Source: Stutzerimonas stutzeri | GTDB lineage: Bacteria; Pseudomonadota; Gammaproteobacteria; Pseudomonadales; Pseudomonadaceae | DNA: 64,000 bases | NCBI RefSeq assembly: GCF_000219605.1 | Contig: NC_015740.1 | Coordinates: 1,178,001-1,242,000, forward strand | Reading direction: 5' to 3' | Shown: in pieces, positions 39,865-49,365 of the stretch | Layout: each line of letters starts with the position of its first letter | Numbering within the stretch: position 1 is the first letter of the stretch | The notes under the pieces: generated by a model | Seen by the model: only the letters and a program-made list of their open reading frames with translations | The model's database searches: none | What the model was told of the DNA's origin: nothing | Translations under genes and position numbers: made by a program

Positions 39865-40680
39865 TCAATCCATCACCTCGGACAAATCGATCCGCCGCCA
39901 GCGCGCTTCGGCGAAGCTGTACACGGCGAAGGCCAGCAGGCCGACGCCGATTGCCAGCAGCAGCGCGCCACCGGCAGGCATGCCCTGCAGCGCTTCCAGC
40001 GCTTCCTTGAGGCCGGGTGGGTCGGTCGGTTCGTAACGGCTGCCACCCATGAACAGCAGCCCGGCAATGATCAGAAAGGAACAGCCACGTGCAGCCAGGC
40101 CGATACGCGAGACGGGTCGAACCAGGCGCATGGTGCCCTCGTCGCACTGGAAGTAGCGCTCGAAATGCGCGCGCCATGCCTTGATCAGGTGGGCGATGCC
40201 GACGCCGAGCGGGATCAGCGCGATCGCCCAGATCAGCCAGTGCGAATGTTCCAGGCCCAGCAGCCGCATCAGGCTGTCGGTGCTGTCGCTTCCGGAACCG
40301 CCGCCGCCCTCGGCGAAACGGTCCAGGCCGCTCACCAGCAGGCTCAGGGTGAACAGCGCGAGCAACAGATTCACCACACCGCTGCTGACCAGACCGGTGC
40401 GTACCAGCAGGCCCTTGGCATCGCGGCCGTGCCGGTCGGTATCGCCGATGCCTTGTGTCAGGCGCCAAGCCACATGGGCCAGCAGGCCGATCACCACCAG
40501 CCAGAGCAGCACGGCACCGAAGGGCTGCCCGAGCAGCTGCTGCACGGCGCCGCGGGTGTCCACGGTGTCTCCCGAGCCCAGTGCGGCCATGACGGCGAAG
40601 AATCCGACGATCACATACACCAGGCCACGCGCTGCATAGCCGCTGCGCGCCAGCCAGACCACTCCGCGGGTCACGTTCAT
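39865..40680 (-). CDS. DUF1206 family membrane protein
   Basis: A 271-residue integral membrane protein with about six helices arranged as three similar pairs, each beginning with an (A/S)RxGYAARGxVY-like segment (ARSGYAARGLVYVIVGFFA, VRTGLVSSGVVNLLLALF, SRIGLAARGCSFLIIAG). That is the DUF1206 repeat. Function is unknown. The ATG at 40680 is preceded by a strong ACGGAGG; an ATG at 40704 is less likely. Confidence 0.85.
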   Translation of the reverse strand: MNVTRGVVWLARSGYAARGLVYVIVGFFAVMAALGSGDTVDTRGAVQQLLGQPFGAVLLWLVVIGLLAHVAWRLTQGIGDTDRHGRDAKGLLVRTGLVSSGVVNLLLALFTLSLLVSGLDRFAEGGGGSGSDSTDSLMRLLGLEHSHWLIWAIALIPLGVGIAHLIKAWRAHFERYFQCDEGTMRLVRPVSRIGLAARGCSFLIIAGLLFMGGSRYEPTDPPGLKEALEALQGMPAGGALLLAIGVGLLAFAVYSFAEARWRRIDLSEVMD

Positions 40681-40815
40681 CGTTTTCCTCCGTAGGCCGT
40701 CCACCCTTCAGTAGATGCCCTCTTTGCGTCTCGGTTCGAGCCTGCTGCGATATGGATGCACAGCGCCGTGACCCGCTGAGGCTACAATCGACCGGCACCG
40801 CCAACGGGGGCTCCG

Positions 40816-41729
40816 GTGAACATCGATAACCGAATCAAGTACCGTCATCTGCTCTGCTTTCTGGAAATATCCCGGCAGGGCAGTCTGGCGCGCGCCGCCG
40901 AAACGCTCGCGGTGAGCCAGCCAGCGATCTCCAAGACCTTGAAGGAACTCGAGGCGCTACTTGGCACCAGCCTGTTCGAGCGCAGCAAGACCGGCGTCCG
41001 CCTGACTGCCGCCGGCAGCGCCTTCCTGCGCTACGCCGGGCCGAGCGTGCAGGCGCTGCGTGAAGGCGTGCGCAGCCTGCGAGCGGGCGAGCATGAGGCC
41101 GGCATGGTGCGCCTGGGTGTGCTGTCCACGGTGGAAAGCGCGTTACTGCCCGATGTGGTGCGTCGGCTGCATGCCCAGCATGCGGCGCTGGTGGTGAGCG
41201 TTGCCACGGGGCCGGGCGCATACCTGCTGGGCCAGCTGCGCAGCGGCGAGCTGGACCTGGTGATCGGCCGGGTCACCGACAATCCGCAGATCGAGGGGCT
41301 CAGTTTCGAGCACCTCTATAGCGAGTCCATGACGCTGGTGGTGCGCCCGGACCATGCACTGCTAGGCGCCGGCGCCGGGCAGCTGGGCGATTATCCGGTG
41401 GTGCTGCCGCTGGCCGGCACCAGCATCCGGCGCTCGGCGGACAGCCTGTTCATGCAGCTGGGCATCGCTGCGCCGCCGCGGCGCCTGGAAACGCTGTCCG
41501 TCGCGTTGAGCCGTCGCTACGTGCTCGACAGCGATGCCGTCTGGGTTGCGCCACTGGATGCGGTGCGCCAGACCTCGCGTGCGGAGAGCTGGTGGAGCTG
41601 GATCTGGGTTTGAAGGAGCCCGGCGGCTCGGTGGGCATCTGCAGCAACCCATCGCTACCGCCCACCCTGGCCATGCAGTGGTGCTGCGAGGCGCTGCGCG
41701 AAGCAGCGGCGGTTTACCGCAATCCATAA
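40816..41729 (+). pseudogene. pcaQ: pcaQ, LysR-type activator of protocatechuate genes, frameshifted
   Basis: GTG-started LysR regulator, best matching PcaQ: KYRHLLCFLEISRQGSLARAAETLAVSQPAISKTLKELEALLG is the DNA-binding domain. The frame breaks in codon 41569-41571 (LDAVR then QTSRAESWW... stop at 41613). Shifting by one base restores [19 protein letters not shown] and onward to AAAVYRNP, stop at 41727-41729, giving the family length of about 304 residues. One base therefore seems deleted. Either the gene is inactivated near its C-terminus or the base is a sequencing error. It lies directly upstream of pcaHG, its expected target. Confidence 0.8.
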
Positions 41730-41741
41730 CCTTTGGGTTAT
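41726..41741. promoter_or_regulatory. PcaQ operator upstream of pcaH
   Basis: ATAACC (41726-41731)-TTTG-GGTTAT (41736-41741) matches the PcaQ-binding motif ATAACC-N4-GGTTAA described in rhizobia. The symmetry extends to 13-bp arms (41719-41731 and 41736-41748). It overlaps the original pcaQ stop codon and lies about 100 bases before the pcaH ATG. It could also fold as a hairpin in RNA. Confidence 0.7.
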
Positions 41742-41838
41742 GGATTGCACCGTTCTTTTCAGTTTCGGCCTGCGGCAGGCTGTCGCACACTGGCTCCGCC
41801 TTGAGGCTTCGTGCCCAACGACAAGAAAGGAGCCCGCC

Positions 41839-42558
41839 ATGTCCGAACCGGACACCCGCCTGTTCGTCGCCCGTGATCGCACCTGGCATCCGGCGGCGCT
41901 GACGCCCGACTACAGGACCTCCGTAGCCCGGTCGCCACGTCAGGCGCTGATCAGCATCCCCGCATCGCTGTCCGAAACCACCGGCCCGGATTTCTCGCAC
42001 CTGAAGTTCGGCGAGCATGACAACGATCTGCTGCTCAACTTCAACCATGGTGGCTTGCCCATCGGCGAGCGGATCATCATCTCCGGGCGGGTCATGGACC
42101 AGAACGGCAAGCCGATCCCCGACACCCTGGTGGAGATGTGGCAGGCCAATGCCGGCGGGCGCTACCGGCACAAGAACGATCGCTACGTGGCGCCGCTCGA
42201 CCCGAACTTCGGCGGTGTCGGTCGTACGCTGACCGATAGCGAAGGCAACTACATCTTTCGCACGATCAAGCCGGGTCCCTATCCCTGGCGCAACGGGCCG
42301 AACGACTGGCGGCCCTCGCACATCCACGTCTCGGTCAGCGGCCCGTCGATCTCCACGCGGTTGATCACCCAGCTGTATTTCGAAGGCGACCCGCTGATTC
42401 CGCTGTGCCCGATCGTCAAGACCATCGCCAACCCCGCCGCGGTGCAGACGCTGATCGCCAGGCTCGACATGGGCAACGCCAATCCCATGGATTGCCTGGC
42501 CTATCGCTTCGACATCGTGCTGCGCGGGCAGCGCAAGACCCATTTCGAGAACCGCTGA
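41839..42558 (+). CDS. pcaH: Protocatechuate 3,4-dioxygenase beta subunit
   Basis: A 239-residue intradiol dioxygenase subunit that carries the Fe(III) centre. The four iron ligands are readable as Y109, Y148, H161 and H163, with the same spacing as Y408, Y447, H460 and H462 of the P. putida enzyme. With PcaG it cleaves protocatechuate to 3-carboxy-cis,cis-muconate. ATG 41839 follows AAAGGAGC; readings from 41740 add an unrelated extension across the PcaQ site region. pcaG follows after 12 bases. Confidence 0.97.
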   Translation: MSEPDTRLFVARDRTWHPAALTPDYRTSVARSPRQALISIPASLSETTGPDFSHLKFGEHDNDLLLNFNHGGLPIGERIIISGRVMDQNGKPIPDTLVEMWQANAGGRYRHKNDRYVAPLDPNFGGVGRTLTDSEGNYIFRTIKPGPYPWRNGPNDWRPSHIHVSVSGPSISTRLITQLYFEGDPLIPLCPIVKTIANPAAVQTLIARLDMGNANPMDCLAYRFDIVLRGQRKTHFENR

Positions 42559-42570
42559 GGAGGCTCTGAC

Positions 42571-43176
42571 ATGCCCGTTGAACTGCTGCCGGAGACCCGC
42601 TCGCAGACGGCCGGCCCCTATGTGCACATCGGCCTGGCGCCGGCTGCCGCCGGCAACCCGACCCGCGAACAGGAAATCTGGAACGAGATGGCCAGGACGG
42701 ACGCGCCAGGTGAGCACATCCTGCTGCTGGGCAGCGTCTACGATGGCAGCGGCCATCTGGTGCGCGATTCGTTTCTCGAGTTCTGGCAGGCCGACAGCTC
42801 CGGCCGGTATCAGCCGCGTTTCGATCCGGAGCAGTCGTTCAACAGCTTCGGCCGTACCGCCACCACCTTCGATGCCGGCGAGTGGACCCTTCGTACGGTC
42901 AAGCCGGGTGTGGTGAAGAGCCGTGCCGGGATACCGATGGCGCCGCACATCAACGTGTCGCTGTTCGCCCGCGGGATCAACATCCACCTGCACACGCGCA
43001 TCTACTTCGATGATGAGGCGCAGGCCAATGCCGCCGATCCGGTGCTGAACCTGATCGAATGGACCCATCGGCGCGAGACCCTGATCGCCCGACGCTGCGA
43101 GGTCGACGGCAAACTGGCGTATCGTTTCGACATTCATCTCCAGGGCGAGGCGGAAACGGTTTTCTTTGACTTCTGA
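42571..43176 (+). CDS. pcaG: Protocatechuate 3,4-dioxygenase alpha subunit
   Basis: A 201-residue subunit of the same fold as PcaH but without the full set of iron ligands, as is normal for the alpha chain. It begins LPETRSQTAGPYVHIGLAP, a family hallmark. GAGGAGG precedes the ATG. The next gene starts within its last codons. Confidence 0.96.
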   Translation: MPVELLPETRSQTAGPYVHIGLAPAAAGNPTREQEIWNEMARTDAPGEHILLLGSVYDGSGHLVRDSFLEFWQADSSGRYQPRFDPEQSFNSFGRTATTFDAGEWTLRTVKPGVVKSRAGIPMAPHINVSLFARGINIHLHTRIYFDDEAQANAADPVLNLIEWTHRRETLIARRCEVDGKLAYRFDIHLQGEAETVFFDF

Positions 43177-44260
43177 GCTCAGCGCCGTCGCGGGCGTAAC
43201 CAGCGAGCGGGTTGCCCCGCATATCCAGCAACGGTTTGCCGATGCCCTGCAGGCCCGTGGCTACCGTGCCGACCCGGCACAGCAGCGCGCGATCGACCAG
43301 CTCGCCGGCTGGCTCGAGCGCTGGCTGCGTGGCCGCAGCAGCTGGTTGCGCGCGCCGTCATCCGGGGTCTACCTGTGGGGCGGCGTCGGCCGCGGCAAGA
43401 GCTTCGTCATGGACGCCTTCTTTGCCGCAGCCCCGGTGACGAGCAAGCGCCGCGTGCATTTCCATGCCTTTCTCCACGAGGTGCAGCTGCGCCTGCAGGA
43501 GATCACCGGCCAGCCCGATCCGCTGCGGCTGATCGCCGCCGAGATCGCCGGGCAGAGCCGGCTGCTGTGCTTCGACGAATTCCATGTGCATGACATCGGC
43601 GACGCCATGCTGCTCGGTCGGCTGCTGCAGCACCTGGTGCATGCCGGTGTCGGGCTGGTGTGCACGTCCAACTATCCACCGGCCGGGCTGTGCCCCAATC
43701 CGCTGTATCGCGACCGGTTCAAGCCGGCCATCGCGCTGCTCGAGCGGCGCTTCCAGGTGCTGCAACTCGATGGCGGTGAGGATTACCGTCTGCGCGGCGA
43801 CTACCGATGGGGAGATTACGCGGTCGCGCCGGAGTCGGAGCAGGGCGCCCGGGTCGCCGCGCTGCTGCCCCTGAGCGAGGCTGCCGAGCACGATCTGATG
43901 CTGGAGGTGAACCGTCGTCCGCTGCCGCTGCTGGCCCGCGAGGCGGAGCGCGGCTGGCTGCATTTCGACACGCTGTGCCGCGAACCACGCGCCAGCGCCG
44001 ACTTCCTCTGGCTGGCCGAAGAGTTCCATGCGCTGGCGTTGTCCGGGGTGCCTCCGCTCGACGGGCAGGGCATCGACGTGCAACAGCGCTTTCTCAACCT
44101 GGTGGACATTCTCTACGACCACGGCAACCGGCTGCTGCTGGTGAGCGACATGCCGTTGTCGGCGCTGCTGAGCGAAAGCGCCCACGTGGATTTCTCCCGC
44201 ACCCGCAGCCGGTTGCAGCAGTTGCGCTTGCTGCCACCGGGCGATGCCCCGACCGCCTGA
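43166..44260 (+). CDS. zapE: ZapE/AFG1-like ATPase
   Basis: A 364-residue P-loop ATPase of the AFG1/ZapE family. Walker A is WGGVGRGKS (71-79) and Walker B LLCFDEFHVHDIGDAMLLGRLL. Members interact with FtsZ or assist membrane-protein turnover. The only start giving the full N-terminus is TTG 43166, overlapping pcaG by 11 bases; the exact start is uncertain. Many proteobacteria carry another zapE near core genes, so this copy inside the pca cluster may be a paralogue. Confidence 0.78.
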   Translation: MTSELSAVAGVTSERVAPHIQQRFADALQARGYRADPAQQRAIDQLAGWLERWLRGRSSWLRAPSSGVYLWGGVGRGKSFVMDAFFAAAPVTSKRRVHFHAFLHEVQLRLQEITGQPDPLRLIAAEIAGQSRLLCFDEFHVHDIGDAMLLGRLLQHLVHAGVGLVCTSNYPPAGLCPNPLYRDRFKPAIALLERRFQVLQLDGGEDYRLRGDYRWGDYAVAPESEQGARVAALLPLSEAAEHDLMLEVNRRPLPLLAREAERGWLHFDTLCREPRASADFLWLAEEFHALALSGVPPLDGQGIDVQQRFLNLVDILYDHGNRLLLVSDMPLSALLSESAHVDFSRTRSRLQQLRLLPPGDAPTA

Positions 44261-44270
44261 CGAGACTTCC

Positions 44271-45199
44271 ATGCTCGCGATCCTCGGGATTACCGCGCCC
44301 ATCTTCATCCTCGTCGGTATCGGCTTTCTCGCCTGTCGCAGCGAGCTGATCAGCCGCGAGCAGGCGGCGGGCATGGGGCGCTTCGTCATCACCTTCGCGC
44401 TGCCGGCGCTGGTGATCAAAGCGCTGATCGACCAGCCGCTGGAGCAGGTGCTGAACTGGAACTACCTGTGCGCCTATGGCCTGGGCTCGCTGGCGTCCTT
44501 CGCCCTGGGCTACGGCATCTCACGCCGCGTGCGGGGCGACAGCCTGAGCGGCAGCGCGTTAGCGGGACTCGGCAGTTCGGTTTCCAACAGCGGGTTCGTC
44601 GGCTATCCGATCGTGGTGATGGTGGTCGGCTCGCCGGCCGCGGTGGCGCTCGCGCTGGGCATGATGATCGAGAACCTGCTGATGATTCCGCTGGCGCTGA
44701 CGCTGGCCGAACTCGGACGGCAATCGGACGCGGGCGTCTGGCGAGCACTGAGCGGCACGCTGAAAAGCCTGGTATGCCACCCGGTGCTGATCGCGATCAC
44801 GCTGGGATTGACGCTGGCGGTGCTCGGGCTGCGCCGCCGGCCGTCATGATGCGGGTCATCGACATGCTGGCGCTGGCCTCCGCACCGGTGGCGCTGTTCG
44901 TCATTGGTGCCAGCCTCAACGGCCTGCGGGTCGGCGCACTGTATACCGACATGGCGCTGCTGGCAGTGGGCAAGTTGCTGCTGCATCCGCTGCTGGTGAT
45001 GGGGTGCTTCCTGCTGTTTCCGGTGAACGATCCGGAGCTACGCCTGGCCGGCATCCTCATGGCGGCGGCGCCGATGATGAGCATCTATCCGATCCTTGGC
45101 GCACGCTACGGCCTGGAAGGACGCTGCGCGGCCGCCGTGGTCAGCGCGACGGTGCTGTCCTTCCTGTCGATCAGCCTGTTTCTCTGGCTGCTGCACTAA
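44271..45199 (+). pseudogene. AEC-family transporter gene, frameshifted
   Basis: Integral membrane carrier of the auxin-efflux/malonate permease (AEC) family: ten-helix pattern beginning MLAILGITAPIFILVGIGFLACR. The frame stops early at 44849 after VLGLRRRPS. Shifting one base near 44836 restores PPAVMMRVIDMLALASAPVALFVIGASLNGLRVG and runs to 45199, a normal 309-residue protein. A single base seems lost in the GC-rich CTGCGCCGCCGG. The family exports or imports carboxylates, which would fit aromatic-acid degradation. It may be a real null allele or a sequence error. Confidence 0.78.
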
Positions 45200-45208
45200 A
45201 GCCGCGTT

Positions 45209-45240
45209 GGCGATTATCGGTCACGGTGTCGATAATCGCC
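45209..45240. promoter_or_regulatory. Inverted repeat upstream of pcaR, probable PcaR autoregulatory site
   Basis: GGCGATTATCG (45209-45219), 10-base spacer, CGATAATCGCC (45230-45240): a perfect 11-bp inverted repeat. Each arm contains CGATAATCG or its complement, the core of the PcaR site. It ends 27 bases before the pcaR ATG. Confidence 0.7.
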
Positions 45241-45267
45241 CTACATCAGCTGTCCGGGGTTTCCGCC

Positions 45268-46110
45268 ATGACCGACGAATCGCGCGTTCTCCAACCACCG
45301 ATGGCACCGCCAATCGTCGCTTCGCCTGCCAAGCGCATCGAGGCACTGACCGGCGATCCCAACTTCATGACGTCGCTGGCCCGTGGCCTGGCGGTGATCC
45401 ATGCGTTCCAGGAGCGCAAGCGTCACCTGACCATCGCGCAGATCAGCCACCGCACCGAAATCCCCCGCGCCGCCGTGCGCCGCTGCCTGCATACGCTGAT
45501 GAAGCTCGGCTATGTCACTACCGACGGCCGCACCTATTCGCTGCTGCCCAAGGTGTTGACGCTGGGGCACGCCTACCTGTCCTCCACACCGCTGGCGATG
45601 ACCGCGCAGCCGATCCTCGACCGCCTCAGTGAACAGCTGCACGAGGCCTGTTCGATGGCCACGCTGGAGGGTGACGAGGTGCTCTATGTCGCCCGCTCCG
45701 CCACGCCGCAGCGGCTGATCTCGGTGGATCTGTCGGTGGGCAGCCGGCTGCCGGCGTACTGCACGTCCATGGGCCGTATCCTGCTGGCCGCGCTGGACGA
45801 TGCAGCCCTCGACGAATACCTCGAACGCGCCGACTTGCAGGTCAAGACCAGCCGTACCCTGCATACGGCCGAGGCCCTGCGGCAGAACATCGCCGAGATT
45901 CGCCACCAGGGCTGGGTCATCATCGATCAGGAGCTGGAAGTGGGCCTGCGCTCGCTGGCGGTGCCGCTGAAGGATTCCGCCGGGCAGGTGCTGGCGGCAC
46001 TCAACGTCGGCACCCATGCCGGCCGCGTTTCGCGCCAGGAACTGGAAACGCGCTTCCTGCCGGTGTTGCTGGAAGCCAGCCGCGAACTGAGCACGCGGCT
46101 GTTCCACTGA
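45268..46110 (+). CDS. pcaR: PcaR, IclR-family regulator of beta-ketoadipate genes
   Basis: A 280-residue IclR-type regulator: N-terminal helix-turn-helix (FMTSLARGLAVIHAFQERKRHLTIAQISHRTEIPRAAVRRCLHTL) and a C-terminal effector domain. PcaR of P. putida activates pcaIJ and other pca genes with beta-ketoadipate and represses itself. Operator-like repeats with CGATAATCG are found upstream of both this gene and pcaI. ATG 45268 gives the family length; no other in-frame ATG nearby fits. Confidence 0.92.
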   Translation: MTDESRVLQPPMAPPIVASPAKRIEALTGDPNFMTSLARGLAVIHAFQERKRHLTIAQISHRTEIPRAAVRRCLHTLMKLGYVTTDGRTYSLLPKVLTLGHAYLSSTPLAMTAQPILDRLSEQLHEACSMATLEGDEVLYVARSATPQRLISVDLSVGSRLPAYCTSMGRILLAALDDAALDEYLERADLQVKTSRTLHTAEALRQNIAEIRHQGWVIIDQELEVGLRSLAVPLKDSAGQVLAALNVGTHAGRVSRQELETRFLPVLLEASRELSTRLFH

Positions 46111-46192
46111 TGATACGGTCCGCCTAGTCGAAATGCCGGGGAAGGAGGCCAGGCGGACGTTGCAGATAAAAACGGGGATGGCACGCTAATCC

Positions 46193-46223
46193 GTTCGATA
46201 ATCGAACGCTATGTCGATTATCG
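46193..46223. promoter_or_regulatory. Tandem PcaR sites upstream of pcaI
   Basis: GTTCGATAATCGAAC (46193-46207) is a near-perfect 15-bp palindrome, almost the published P. putida PcaR site GTTCGATAATCGCAC. A second core, TCGATTATCG (46214-46223), lies about two helical turns downstream. They are about 80-100 bases before the pcaI ATG. Confidence 0.8.
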
Positions 46224-46300
46224 GATTGTGGCCCGGGAGTTGGACCGTTACCGTTTTCACAACGCAATCAGCGTACCGAAAACAACACGAGATTCGACTC

Positions 46301-47158
46301 ATGGCTGAACTCCTTACGCTCCGCGAAGCCGTCGAGCGCTTTATCCAGGACGGTGACACGATCGCCCTGGAAGGCTTTACCCACCTTATTCCCACCGCCG
46401 CGGCCCACGAGATCGTGCGTCAGGGCCGCAAGGACCTGACCCTGGTACGCATGACCCCGGACCTGGTCTACGACCTGTTGATCGGTGCCGGCTGCGCGAG
46501 GAAGCTGGTCTTCTCCTGGGGCGGCAACCCCGGGGTCGGCTCGCTGCACCGCCTGCGCGACGCGGTGGAGAAGGGCTGGCAGCATCCCCTGGAGATCGAG
46601 GAGCACAGTCACGCCGATCTCGCCAACGCTTACGTCGCCGGTGCTTCCGGCCTGCCATTCGCTGTGCTGCGGGCCTACGCCGGCTCCGACCTGCCCAAGG
46701 TCAACCCACTGATCAAATCGGTTACCTGTCCGTTCACTGGTGAGATGCTTGCTGCAGTGCCTTCGGTACGCCCGGATGTCACCGTGATCCACGCGCAGAA
46801 GGCCGACCGCAAGGGCAACGTGCTGATCCAGGGCATCCTCGGCGTGCAGAAGGAGGCCGCCCTGGCCGCCAAACGCTGCATCGTGACCGTCGAGGAAATC
46901 GTCGACGACCTCAATGCGCCGATGAACGCCTGTGTGCTGCCCACCTGGGCGCTGACTGCGGTCTGCCTCGTCCCGAGCGGTGCGCATCCGTCCTATGCCC
47001 ATGGTTACTACGAGCGCGACAACCGCTTCTATCAGGCCTGGGACCCGATCGCCCGCGACCGCGAGGCGTTCAGCGCCTGGGTCGACACCTACATCCGTGG
47101 CACCGAAGACTTCGCCGAATTCCAGCGCAAGCTGGCCCAGCAGCAGGAGGCCAACTGA
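46301..47158 (+). CDS. pcaI: 3-oxoadipate CoA-transferase subunit A
   Basis: A 285-residue CoA-transferase alpha subunit (MAELLTLREAVERFIQDGDTIALEGFTHLIPTAAAHEIVRQG). With PcaJ it moves CoA from succinyl-CoA to beta-ketoadipate. Length and sequence are those of the longer PcaI/CatI class rather than the ~230-residue type. ATG 46301 was chosen; readings from 46211 start inside the operator region. The stop overlaps pcaJ by one base (TGATG). Confidence 0.95.
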   Translation: MAELLTLREAVERFIQDGDTIALEGFTHLIPTAAAHEIVRQGRKDLTLVRMTPDLVYDLLIGAGCARKLVFSWGGNPGVGSLHRLRDAVEKGWQHPLEIEEHSHADLANAYVAGASGLPFAVLRAYAGSDLPKVNPLIKSVTCPFTGEMLAAVPSVRPDVTVIHAQKADRKGNVLIQGILGVQKEAALAAKRCIVTVEEIVDDLNAPMNACVLPTWALTAVCLVPSGAHPSYAHGYYERDNRFYQAWDPIARDREAFSAWVDTYIRGTEDFAEFQRKLAQQQEAN

Positions 47159-47936
47159 TGAGCGCCTACAGCACCAATGAAATGATGACCGTGGCCGCCG
47201 CCCGCCGCCTCGGTAACGGCAGCGTCTGTTTCGTCGGCATCGGCCTGCCATCGAAGGCCGCCAACCTGGCGCGCCTGACCCATGCACCTGAAGTCGTGCT
47301 GATCTACGAATCCGGCCCGATCGGTGCCAAGCCGTCCGTGCTGCCGCTGTCCATCGGCGACGGCGAACTGGCCGAGACCGCAGACACTGTGGTGCCCACC
47401 GGCGAGATCTTCCGCTACTGGCTGCAGGGAGGGCGCATTGATGTGGGCTTTCTCGGCGCGGCACAGGTGGACAAGTACGGCAATATCAACACCACGGTGA
47501 TCGGTGATTACCACAAGCCCAAGGTACGCCTGCCCGGCGCCGGCGGCGCGCCGGAGATCGCCGGTAGCGCCAAGGAGGTGCTGATCATCCTCAAGCAGTC
47601 GCATCGCACCTTCGTCGACAAGCTGGCCTTCATCACCTCCGTCGGTTTCGGCGAGGGCGGCGAGCACCGCAAGCAACTGGGGCTGCCTGGCAAGGGCCCG
47701 GTGGCGATCATCACTGACCTGTGCATCATGGAACCGGAGGTCGGCACCCACGAGTTCGTCGTCACCGCGCTGCACCCGGGCGTGACGCGCGAGCAGGTCG
47801 TCGAGAACACCGGCTGGGCGATCCGTTTCGCCGAGCAGGTAACCACCACCGAGGCGCCGCGTGCCGAGGAGCTTCAGGCGCTGCGCGCCCTAGAGGCCCG
47901 CACCGCCGCCGCCCACGGTCAGCCAGGAGGTGAGGA

Positions 47937-47940
<4 letters not shown>
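47158..47940 (+). CDS. pcaJ: 3-oxoadipate CoA-transferase subunit B
   Basis: A 260-residue beta subunit with the catalytic glutamate E51 in the motif ESGPIG (51-56), which forms the CoA thioester intermediate. It overlaps pcaI at its start and pcaF at its end by four bases (ATGA), so the three are translated as one unit. Confidence 0.96.
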
Positions 47941-49142
<1,202 letters not shown>

Positions 49143-49365
49143 CAGGCCGCGGTAGCTTGGCCTGTGAATGGGCGAGGGTGGATGGGCTGAAGTCGCCCTG
49201 CGACATGGCAGGCGGCAATCCGGCAGGCTGGGCTGCAGCCCACCAACCGCCGCATCCTCGCCGAGCGACGTTCACACCGGTGCCCGGATACGTTCATCCA
49301 GCGGTGGGCGCGGGCAGGCATTTGGACCACACTGATCCGTCGATCGAACAACAAGGAATCGGGTT
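49143..49365. other. pcaF-pcaB spacer with palindromes
   Basis: A 223-base spacer with no gene. It contains TGGGCTGCAGCCCA, a perfect palindrome resembling the REP-like units at 39726, and GGGCTGAAGTCGCCC. A separate promoter for pcaB may lie here. Confidence 0.5.
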
